From NCBI RefSeq assembly GCF_000807775.2, contig NZ_CP047385.1, forward strand, positions 1,922,001 to 1,986,000: a stretch of 64,000 nucleotides of DNA, in the 5' to 3' direction. This DNA comes from Pandoraea fibrosis (GTDB lineage Bacteria; Pseudomonadota; Gammaproteobacteria; Burkholderiales; Burkholderiaceae). Of the stretch, positions 54,092 through 61,575 are shown piece by piece (the stretch's first letter is position 1; each line of letters opens with the position of its first letter). A model generated the notes under the pieces. It was not told where the DNA came from. It saw only the letters and a program-made list of their open reading frames with translations, and did no database searches. The position numbers and the translations under genes are program-made.

Positions 54092-55455
54092 ATCTGCGAA
54101 GGCTGTTGCGCGACTCCCTGTTCGCGCGCATGGCATGCCTGGGCATTGCCGTCTTGCTGGTGATGCATCTGGTGTGGAGTGCGCTGGTGTTCTATCAGCG
54201 TCCGCGCCAGCAGGTGGACGGCTTTGCACGTGGCCTGCTCGTGGCGATTCAGAGCGTGGATCAGCGAGCGGTCGCGCCCGGCAGTCTCGCGCCACCGCAC
54301 GGCATTCGGCGTGTGCCACTGGCCGACGCCCCGGCGTTTGCCGATGGCGCGGACGACGAGCGCGCCGCCCGTCTGCGTCAGGAACTGCTCTCGCGATTGC
54401 CACCGGGCACGCAGTTGCACATGATCAACGAGCGCAAGCGCGGCAGCTTGTGGGTCTTGCTGCCGCAGCATCACGAGTGGATCGTCATCGGCATCGACTT
54501 GCCGCCGATGCCGCCGTTCGTGCGCGAGACGGTGGGCATTCTGATCGGCGCGGTGTTGCTTGCGTTGCTGATGGCGTGGCAGATGCAACGGCCGATTGCG
54601 CGAGTGGCACAGGCGGCGCGTGTGATTGCGCGAGGGCGTCGTCCGGCCTTGCTGCCGGAGCAGGGGCCGCACGAGTTGCGCGATCTGGCGCACGCGTTCA
54701 ACGACATGGCCAAGCGGCTGGCCGAAGCGGAAGACAATCAGGCGATCATGCTCGCCGGCATTGCGCACGATCTGAAGTCCCCGCTCACGCGTTTGCGTTT
54801 GCGTGCCGATCTGATCGACAACGACAATTCACGCGATGGGTTCGTGCGCGATATCGCCTCCATCAATCACATCGTTCAGCAGTTTCTCGCTTACGCGCGC
54901 GACGAAGCCGATACGAGTCCGCTGGTGAGCGTCGATGCCTTCCTGCGCGAGCAGTTTCCGGCAGACGAGGATGATGGTGCGGCGAGCGCCCCCGTCGCTG
55001 CGGAACCGGACGCGCTGGCGGAGGCTTCGCTATTCGTTTGCGATCTGCGGGCGGGTCCGGGCTTCGTGCTGCCGCGCACGTTGCTCGACCGGGTGATGTC
55101 GAATCTCGTGGACAACGCGCTGGAGCACGGCGAACCGCCGGTCCGTCTGGCAACGTGGTGCGAGGGTAGCGAGGGATGTATCGAGGTGAGCGATTGGGGC
55201 GCGGGAATCCCCGACGATCAGGTGGCGCTGGCGATGCGTCCGTTCGTGCGTCTCGACGCATCGCGCGGCGGAGAGGGCCACTGTGGGCTGGGGTTGTCGC
55301 TGGTCGGGCGCCTGATCGAGGGACTGGGCGGCACTGTGCGTCTGGACAAGGCGCAGGGGGGCGGCCTGCGGGTCACGCTGCGCTTGCCACTGACATCGGT
55401 ATCGGAACAGGTGTCTGGTCCCGCGAGCGTTCGGGCTGCCGTTCGGGTGGCCTGA
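54088..55455 (+). CDS. Sensor histidine kinase, EnvZ-like
   Basis: A 455-residue membrane sensor kinase. TM1 is LGIAVLLVMHLVWSALVF; a periplasmic domain of about 115 residues; TM2 is VGILIGAVLLALLMAW; then HAMP. The phospho-His is in GIAHDLKSPLTRLRLRAD; the ATPase boxes are NLVDNALEHG (N), DWGAGIPDD (G1) and GHCGLGLSLV (G2). It starts with GTG at 54088, overlapping the response-regulator stop by 4 nt, so the two are coupled. The signal is unknown. Confidence 0.92.
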   Translation: MNLRRLLRDSLFARMACLGIAVLLVMHLVWSALVFYQRPRQQVDGFARGLLVAIQSVDQRAVAPGSLAPPHGIRRVPLADAPAFADGADDERAARLRQELLSRLPPGTQLHMINERKRGSLWVLLPQHHEWIVIGIDLPPMPPFVRETVGILIGAVLLALLMAWQMQRPIARVAQAARVIARGRRPALLPEQGPHELRDLAHAFNDMAKRLAEAEDNQAIMLAGIAHDLKSPLTRLRLRADLIDNDNSRDGFVRDIASINHIVQQFLAYARDEADTSPLVSVDAFLREQFPADEDDGAASAPVAAEPDALAEASLFVCDLRAGPGFVLPRTLLDRVMSNLVDNALEHGEPPVRLATWCEGSEGCIEVSDWGAGIPDDQVALAMRPFVRLDASRGGEGHCGLGLSLVGRLIEGLGGTVRLDKAQGGGLRVTLRLPLTSVSEQVSGPASVRAAVRVA

Positions 55456-55492
55456 TGACGAAGGCTGAATGCTGGACGATGGACGATGGCAC

Positions 55493-55524
55493 TGGCTCAG
55501 GCATCGCTCGTCGCTGCCTGAGCC
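55493..55524. terminator. Inverted repeat between convergent kinase and ppk2 genes
   Basis: TGGCTCAGGCA, 10 nt, TGCCTGAGCCA: a perfect 11-bp inverted repeat midway between the two stop codons. It has no T run on either side, so it may be a Rho-assisted or RNA-stabilising bidirectional hairpin. Confidence 0.55.
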
Positions 55525-55542
55525 ATCGTCGCGCGAAGGTCG

Positions 55543-56463
55543 TCAGTAAATCTCCGGCACGATCATTTCATCGGGCACGGGGTGACGCATGTAATCCTCG
55601 TTGCGCGCGCGCTCGGGCAGCACCACCGGTGAGCGCTCCACGTCGTGATACGGCACTTGCGCCAGCAGGTGATGAATGCAATTCAGACGCGCACGCTTCT
55701 TGTCGTCCGCTTGCACAACCCACCACGGCGCTTCGGGAATGTGGGTGCGTTCGAGCATCACTTCCTTGGCGTGCGTGTAGTTCTCCCAGCGACGACGGCT
55801 CTCCAGATCCATCGGGCTGAGTTTCCACTGCTTGAGCGGATCCTGAATGCGGGCGAGGAAGCGCGCTTCCTGCTCTTCGTCCGAAATCGAGAACCAGTAC
55901 TTGACGATCTGGATGCCGCTGCGCACGAGCATCTTTTCGAACTCCGGCACCGAGCGGAAGAACTCTTCGTACTCGCTTTCGGTGCAAAAGCCCATCACTT
56001 TTTCCACGCCTGCGCGGTTGTACCAGCTACGGTCGAACAGCACGATTTCGCCGGCGGCGGGCAGGTGCTGGACGTAACGCTGGAAATACCACTGCGTGCG
56101 CTCGCGATCGTTGGGCGCGGGCAGGGCCGCCACGCGGCACACACGAGGATTCAGACGTTGCGTGATGCGCTTGATCGCACCGCCCTTGCCGGCGGCGTCG
56201 CGACCTTCGAAGATCACCACGAGCCGGTGACGGCTGCGCATCACCCAATCCTGCAATTTGACGAGTTCGCCTTGCAGGCGGAACAGCTCGCGGAAGTATT
56301 GCAAGCGGTCGCTGCGCGCGGCGTCGGTCAGATCGGTCAGGCCGGGCATACGAAGATCGTCGATCTCCATCTCGATCTCTTCGTCGTAGCTGTCGATCAG
56401 ATCATCTTGGAGACGCCGGGCAAGCGAGGCGTCGTGGTCGGCGTCGGAATCGAATTTGGTCAT
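55543..56463 (-). CDS. ppk2: Polyphosphate kinase 2
   Basis: A 306-residue class I PPK2. Walker A-like EGRDAAGKGGAIKR, the lid region with NPRVCRVAALPAPNDRERTQ and Walker B LFDRSWYNRAGVEKVMG are clear; the C-terminal half has YWFSISDEEQEARFLAR. It phosphorylates nucleoside diphosphates (usually GDP or ADP) with polyphosphate, or makes polyphosphate. Residues 1-50 are acidic and probably mobile. It is monocistronic. Confidence 0.94.
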   Translation of the reverse strand: MTKFDSDADHDASLARRLQDDLIDSYDEEIEMEIDDLRMPGLTDLTDAARSDRLQYFRELFRLQGELVKLQDWVMRSRHRLVVIFEGRDAAGKGGAIKRITQRLNPRVCRVAALPAPNDRERTQWYFQRYVQHLPAAGEIVLFDRSWYNRAGVEKVMGFCTESEYEEFFRSVPEFEKMLVRSGIQIVKYWFSISDEEQEARFLARIQDPLKQWKLSPMDLESRRRWENYTHAKEVMLERTHIPEAPWWVVQADDKKRARLNCIHHLLAQVPYHDVERSPVVLPERARNEDYMRHPVPDEMIVPEIY

Positions 56464-56785
56464 GGCGACGATCTCTTACGGGCCAGAAAACACAAAAGGC
56501 ACCCATACAGCGTGGGTGACGGCAGGCAGACGCTGCGAAATACCGTGTGCAGGGCGCGCCCGAGGGTGAAGCCAAGTATGCGACGATTTTATGACACCCG
56601 CATGGCGTTGATGAATACCGCCGGGCCGAGTTCCCCGCTGCGGCCCGCCGGGCGGGCATGAGCGGTGACAGCGGTGTGGGGTGGGGTTGTCATGAAAATG
56701 AAATATGACATTGTCATGATGGCCGATCCCACCGCGCTGCGGTGCGGTTCACGCCATTCCCCACGTCCGTTCCGACACAGCGCGC
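56464..56785. other. Divergent intergenic region between ppk2 and the zntB-like gene
   Basis: About 320 bp without a gene. The only clear structure is the cluster of TGTCAT half-sites (56688-56717), listed separately. Confidence 0.5.
56688..56717. promoter_or_regulatory. TGTCAT half-site cluster upstream of the zntB-like gene
   Basis: TGTCAT (56688-56693), ATGACA (56705-56710) and TGTCAT (56712-56717). The last two form the perfect palindrome ATGACA-T-TGTCAT; TTGTCATGA occurs twice, 24 bp apart. It lies about 70 bp before the zntB-like ATG, where an operator would be. Confidence 0.5.
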
Positions 56786-57802
56786 ATGTTCGCCGACCTA
56801 GTTCATAACGCTTACGGCTGCGATCAGGCTGGCCTGATCTACGGCTACCGCTTCACCGACGGGGCGCCGCCCGAACCGATCGATTCGGCCGAGGCGCTCG
56901 GATGGCTGGCGCAAGGTGAGCGCGCGCAAGGCTTTCTCTGGCTGCATTTCAATTTCGCACATGCCGCTTGCGAGAAGTGGCTCCAGCAACACCTGAGCCT
57001 GCCTCACGAATTCTACGAAAGTCTGGGGGCCGGGTCGCGTTCCACGCGCATCGAGCATTCCGACGATTGGTTGCTCGCCGTGATCAACGACGTCATTTTT
57101 GCGTTCGACATTGCGCAGTCGGAGATCTCCACGCTACGCGTTGCGGCCAATGCTCGCCTGCTGGTGACGGGCCGCGTGAAGCCACTGCGCTCGATCGACA
57201 AGCTGCGCGCGTCGGTCAAACGCGGCGATGCGTTCCGCTCGCCGTTGGCGTTGCTGGTGCACCTGCTGCGCGATCAGGCAGACGTGCTCGAGCGCATAGT
57301 GCGTGAGACGAGCCGTCGTGTGGATACCGTCGAAGATCGCCTGTTGCAGCAGCGTATCGAGAGCAATCGCGCGGATCTGGGGTCATTGCGACGGGTGCTT
57401 GTGCGGTTGCAGCGGTTGCTGGCGCCGGAGCCTGCGGCGCTGTTCCGGCTGCTGAGCCGTCCTCCCGTGTGGGGGCATGCCGAGGACGTGCAGGAATTCC
57501 GTCAGGCGACGGAAGAATTTGCCGTGGTGCTCAGCGATCTGTCGGCGTTGCTCGAACGGATCAAGCTGCTGCAAGAAGAGATTGCAGCGATGGTCAGCGA
57601 GCGCACCGAGCGCACGATTTACACGCTGACGGTCGTGACCGTGCTCGCCTTGCCCATCAATATCGTGGCGGGCTTTTTCGGCATGAACGTGGGCGGCATA
57701 CCGCTCGCCGACCATCCGCACGGTTTTTGGGTGCTGGTCGCCATTGTGGCGACCGGCACTGCTGCCGCTGGTTGGTGGGCGTTCCGGCGTCGCCCGGATT
57801 GA
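56786..57802 (+). CDS. zntB: CorA-family divalent cation transporter, ZntB-like
   Basis: A 338-residue CorA superfamily protein. A large cytosolic N-terminal funnel (1-270) with the long helix ERIKLLQEEIAAMVSERTER precedes two transmembrane helices at the C-terminus. The pore motif GMN is in VAGFFGMNVGGIP. The start GCDQAGLIYGYRF and the pattern ADVLERIVRETSRRVDTVED fit ZntB, a zinc transporter, more than CorA magnesium channels. Ion specificity is inferred. The likely regulatory half-sites lie upstream. Confidence 0.88.
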   Translation: MFADLVHNAYGCDQAGLIYGYRFTDGAPPEPIDSAEALGWLAQGERAQGFLWLHFNFAHAACEKWLQQHLSLPHEFYESLGAGSRSTRIEHSDDWLLAVINDVIFAFDIAQSEISTLRVAANARLLVTGRVKPLRSIDKLRASVKRGDAFRSPLALLVHLLRDQADVLERIVRETSRRVDTVEDRLLQQRIESNRADLGSLRRVLVRLQRLLAPEPAALFRLLSRPPVWGHAEDVQEFRQATEEFAVVLSDLSALLERIKLLQEEIAAMVSERTERTIYTLTVVTVLALPINIVAGFFGMNVGGIPLADHPHGFWVLVAIVATGTAAAGWWAFRRRPD

Positions 57803-57942
57803 GCGGGATCAAGCGAGATCAAGCAGCGCAAGATGGGTTGACGCCCGAGCGGGCCGACGTTGATCGCGGATCTCGACGAAGCGCGATTCAACGAGTAGGC
57901 CCGGTATTGGGTAACGGTCGTCACCTGAGTGCGACGACCGGC

Positions 57943-58359
57943 TTACGCCGTGCCCTGCGGCGCCTGAATCATCTTCCAGCCGTTGCCCGCCGGGTCGCGG
58001 AACCCGGCGTCGACGCTGCCATAACGCTCGACCGGTGCTTGCGTGAATTCGACCCCACGGGCCTTCAGCCGGGCGTAGCTCTCCTTGCAGTCGCTCACAT
58101 GCAGTACCAACGGCGGCATTGCGCCTTTGGCGACCATCGCACGCAGCGTTTGCGCCGTGGCCTCGTCGTGAATGGGCGGTCCGGGCGCGAACAGGCCAAG
58201 CTGGAACGACGGCTGATCCGGATGCTGCACCGTGAGCCAGCGATAAGGGCCATTACGCACATCGGTGTGCACGTGCCATCCCAGCTTGTCGACGTAGAAC
58301 CTGAGCGCTTCGTCCTGATCGTCGACGTACACGCCCACCACATTGATACCTTGATTCAT
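57943..58359 (-). CDS. VOC-family protein paired with an AraC regulator
   Basis: A 138-residue VOC protein, MNQGINVVGVYVDDQDEALR at the start and FRDPAGNGWKMIQ at the end. It lacks an obvious metal-ligand Glu in its last strand. AAGGAGGTCAT immediately before the ATG at 58359 is a strong ribosome-binding site. The ATG overlaps the stop of the upstream AraC gene (ATGA). AraC-VOC pairs are common and the VOC protein often binds or degrades a small molecule sensed by the regulator, here unknown. Confidence 0.85.
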   Translation of the reverse strand: MNQGINVVGVYVDDQDEALRFYVDKLGWHVHTDVRNGPYRWLTVQHPDQPSFQLGLFAPGPPIHDEATAQTLRAMVAKGAMPPLVLHVSDCKESYARLKARGVEFTQAPVERYGSVDAGFRDPAGNGWKMIQAPQGTA

Positions 58360-58907
58360 ATGACCTCCTTGGTTGATGGAGGGACTGTAGCGTTGCCCGC
58401 GCGGCGGCGCTTCTCCAAAACTGCGATGTTGAGATCCGGGCGTTGCGCCGCTTTCAACACGCACGCCGGCACACGATCGAGCGGGTCGGCGCAAGCTCGT
58501 GCTTCGCGCCGTCGCTCGCTGGGGCTGCGGCCAGTGATGTCGCGAAAAATGCGCCCGAAGGTTCCCACGCTCTCCCAGCCGGTGGCGAAGGCGATATCGG
58601 TGATGCTGAGATCGGTGTCGCGCAACAACGTGTTGGCCTGCTCGATGCGCCGGGACAGCAGATAGCGATGCGGGGGAATCCCGAATGCGCGCTTGAACGA
58701 GCGGGCAAAATGCGCTTCCGACGTACCGCTGATCGCCGCCAGACGTGCGACAGGCCAGGCTTCGTGCGACGCCGCATCCATATGATCTTTCGCGCGCAGC
58801 AGACGGCGCAGCAAGGCCGGATCCAGCAACGGCGTCGCAGCCGTGGTGGCGGGAGGGGCCGTGGACGAGTCAAGCGATGAGTGGCTGCGGCGTTCGCGAG
58901 AGGCCAT
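58356..58907 (-). CDS. AraC-family transcriptional regulator
   Basis: A 183-residue AraC regulator consisting of almost only the DNA-binding domain. The first HTH is ARLAAISGTSEAHFARSFKR and the second SITDIAFATGWESVGTFGRI, then FRDITGRSPSERRRE. No effector domain is present upstream, so it is a small, effector-less or partner-dependent type. The ATG at 58907 is the best start, although no ribosome-binding site is seen. A tail of about 45 residues follows the second HTH. Confidence 0.85.
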   Translation of the reverse strand: MASRERRSHSSLDSSTAPPATTAATPLLDPALLRRLLRAKDHMDAASHEAWPVARLAAISGTSEAHFARSFKRAFGIPPHRYLLSRRIEQANTLLRDTDLSITDIAFATGWESVGTFGRIFRDITGRSPSERRREARACADPLDRVPACVLKAAQRPDLNIAVLEKRRRAGNATVPPSTKEVI

Positions 58908-59001
58908 GACTGACAAGAACGCTTTGGGATATGCGCGCAGTGTAAGCGCAATGGGAATACCCGCATAGCGGTGGGCACCGGGCCCCTCGCTGCCGGCAAA
59001 G

Positions 59002-60276
59002 TCAGCGCGAGACGTGCGCTCCCACCCCTGCGGGCATCCGATCCACTGCGGCCAATACGTCCTCGGGGCGGATCTCCCGGGAGCACTCGAACGCCCGCGC
59101 GGTGCCCTTGTGCCGGGGACACCAATGAAAGTCGTCGTGGTCGTAACGCAGCGACGGGTCGTGCCAGCAGCCGGTGCACACGTCGCGCGCGCTGACACGA
59201 TACGGTGTGGCGAACTCGTTATGCGGCAGCGTGAAGCCGGAAATCAGCACCGTGGGGGTGCCCATTGTCCACGCCAGCCAGGCCAGCCCGCTCGACAAAC
59301 CGATGAACGCATTCGCGTGCATGAGCCAGCGCGCGCGCTCGGTCAGCGGCAGATCGCCCGTCGCATCGATGGCACCTTCCGGAATCGCTTGCCAAAAATC
59401 CCCTTTGCCATGCCGTGACTTCTGATCGATGCAGACGACCTGCACGCCGCGCTCGCGAAGGCCTGCCACGACGGTGTCCCAGCCCTGCGGCCGGTTCCAG
59501 TACTTGCATTGCGCCGTGCTCTGGACGGCGATACACACATACGGCTCGGCCATCGGTCGCGACACGTCCGGCAGTGCCGTATTCGCCGGCGTTTCCGCGT
59601 CGTCGACGCCAAGGATGTGGGCGGCCGTCCGGTGCAATCCGGTCTCGCGGAAGTCGCGGGGCTGCTGAGTGAGTTCGTGGTCGTCGAAGAACAGGCCCAC
59701 GTTGTACGTCGCGTAGTACTTGCGCCGCTCGATCTTGTCTTGCGCGACGAAATCCACGCCGGGATACGCGTCGCGGAACAAGGCGGCCACCGCAGGCGTG
59801 ACCACGCAGGCCAGCCGGCAACCGTGGGTATCGGCAAATCGCAGCGCGTAGGGCAGCCAGCCGAGCACGTCGCCGAGCGCCGCGAGTGGGAATTGCACGA
59901 GCACGTCCTGATCGCGGGCCTCAAAGCGATGCTCGAAGACCACCACGTCGTTCAGCCAGATCGTGATGCCATACGGTACGAAGTACTTCGCAGGGCTGCG
60001 CACCACGCCCGACGACAGCGACACGTCGGCAAGCGTCGCGTCGTCGCGCAAATCGCTGATTCGCACGCGCCACGGCAACGGCTGGCCGAAATCGGGGATG
60101 ACAACACGGGCGCCGTCGTTGAAGTCGAAGCGCAGACCGGCGGGGCCGACCTGCGTGGGCAGCAGGGCGGGCGCGAGAAAGATCTGGTGCGGCGACGCGA
60201 CAAAGGGTGTGACCACCGGCGCGGGGCCAGTGGGCGTCGTGTCGATATGAGGGGAGGCTGGGACGGCATCGTTCAT
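59002..60276 (-). CDS. Autotransporter strand-loop-strand O-heptosyltransferase (TibC/BAHTCr-like)
   Basis: A 424-residue glycosyltransferase. The N-terminal part has the family segment VVFEHRFEARDQDVLVQFPL. The C-terminal GT9-like domain has PYVCIAVQSTAQCKYWNRPQ and FIGLSSGLAWLAWTMGTPTV. The metal-binding cysteines are in VCTGCWHDPSLRYDHDDFHW and its continuation (CPRHKGTARAFEC), as in TibC, where iron holds the fold. These enzymes add heptose to Ser of autotransporter passenger repeats. No autotransporter gene is in the window, so this is an orphan here. The ATG at 60276 gives the family N-terminus. Confidence 0.85.
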   Translation of the reverse strand: MNDAVPASPHIDTTPTGPAPVVTPFVASPHQIFLAPALLPTQVGPAGLRFDFNDGARVVIPDFGQPLPWRVRISDLRDDATLADVSLSSGVVRSPAKYFVPYGITIWLNDVVVFEHRFEARDQDVLVQFPLAALGDVLGWLPYALRFADTHGCRLACVVTPAVAALFRDAYPGVDFVAQDKIERRKYYATYNVGLFFDDHELTQQPRDFRETGLHRTAAHILGVDDAETPANTALPDVSRPMAEPYVCIAVQSTAQCKYWNRPQGWDTVVAGLRERGVQVVCIDQKSRHGKGDFWQAIPEGAIDATGDLPLTERARWLMHANAFIGLSSGLAWLAWTMGTPTVLISGFTLPHNEFATPYRVSARDVCTGCWHDPSLRYDHDDFHWCPRHKGTARAFECSREIRPEDVLAAVDRMPAGVGAHVSR

Positions 60277-60408
60277 GCACGACACCTTACGCCGGACGGC
60301 ACGTCGGCAATCGCTCGGCAAACGTGCCGAAAAGGGCCCAATTCGCGAAATTGCCTGGTTTTGCCGTCAGAAGCCCTTTCAATGCCTTTCCGCGAGACGC
60401 GAAAACGC

Positions 60409-61380
60409 TCAGGTCGTGCCGGTCATGGTCTGGTATTGCGTGCGCAGCGCCTGCGTGAAAAGCCGGTGCGTCTCGCGCGGGTTTTCTCGACGTGTGAACA
60501 TCGCGACAGGGGGGAGCGTCCAGCTCAACGACCAGGGCACGACGGCCACACCCGCCACGCGCACGAGTTCTTCGGCAATATCGGCGGGCAGCAGGGATAC
60601 TGCGCGCTCGCTGCTCGCGAGCAGCTCTCCGGTCAGACGCGACGAGAAACTCTCGACGACCGGCACGGGTGGCACCACGCCTGCATGCAGGAAGAGATCG
60701 GACAGTTGATCGCGCATCGGGGTATTCGGCGCGCCCATGACCCAGTCGAGCTCAGCCAGTTGCGACCACACGGGCGCACTGCGTCCGAGCCGGGCGGCCA
60801 GACGGCGGCTGGCCACCACACGCGGCATCTGGTGATGCAGGACTTCGAATTGCACCTGCGAGAGATCGACGCTGGCGGCGGCGCGCCCGATCACGACATC
60901 CAGCGTGTGATCGCGCAGTTGCGCCATCAGTGCTTCGCTCGTGCCTTCGTGCAGGGTGACGGTCAGCCGCTGGGGAATCTGGGCGAGGGTCTGCTGAATG
61001 GCGGCGGCAAGGGTTTTGCCGGAAATGTAGGGGATCACCCCCACCTGGAGCCTGGCGGCGTGCCCGGCCATCACGGCCTCGATGTCGCGGGTCAGATGGT
61101 CCAGATCGTGCACCATCGCCTGTGCCCGGGCGAGCACCACGGCGCCCAGCGGCGTCGGTGTCATGCCGCGCGGGGTGCGGTCGAACAGCGCGCCGCCCAG
61201 CATGCTTTCCAGTTCCGCGAGGGCGCTCGTGACCGCCGGCTGACTCGTCGCCATATGCTCGGCCACCCGAGTGAGCGAGCCGTGCTGCTGAATTTGCAGC
61301 AGCAGCACGAGATGACGCATCTTGAGCCGGGTCGTCAGTCGCCGAACCGCTTCCCCCGTATCGAATGGCACCGCCCCCAT
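60409..61380 (-). CDS. LysR-family regulator, divergent from maeB
   Basis: A 323-residue LysR regulator. The winged HTH contains SLTRVAEHMATSQPAVTSAL and LGGALFDRTPRGMTPTPLG; the effector domain follows. It resembles the GbpR/PcaQ-like clade. It begins with an N-terminal extension of about 20 residues before RHLVLLLQI. Its start is 195 bp from that of maeB on the other strand, so it may control maeB or itself. The effector is unknown. Confidence 0.87.
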   Translation of the reverse strand: MGAVPFDTGEAVRRLTTRLKMRHLVLLLQIQQHGSLTRVAEHMATSQPAVTSALAELESMLGGALFDRTPRGMTPTPLGAVVLARAQAMVHDLDHLTRDIEAVMAGHAARLQVGVIPYISGKTLAAAIQQTLAQIPQRLTVTLHEGTSEALMAQLRDHTLDVVIGRAAASVDLSQVQFEVLHHQMPRVVASRRLAARLGRSAPVWSQLAELDWVMGAPNTPMRDQLSDLFLHAGVVPPVPVVESFSSRLTGELLASSERAVSLLPADIAEELVRVAGVAVVPWSLSWTLPPVAMFTRRENPRETHRLFTQALRTQYQTMTGTT

Positions 61381-61575
61381 CTGTCCTCAATCCCCTGAAA
61401 CCCCCGATGCTCCGGGCTTATATCGAAAATATGATGCCCCCATAGTAATTCAGAATCGTCCCCCGCTGGCGGCTGCCTAGAATGGCCTGACATCTGATGC
61501 GCCAGGGCGGGAACCGTCTTCAGAACGGTCCGCAGCGCCACGCAGAGCTGAGACATTCATCGAGGACGACACGCC

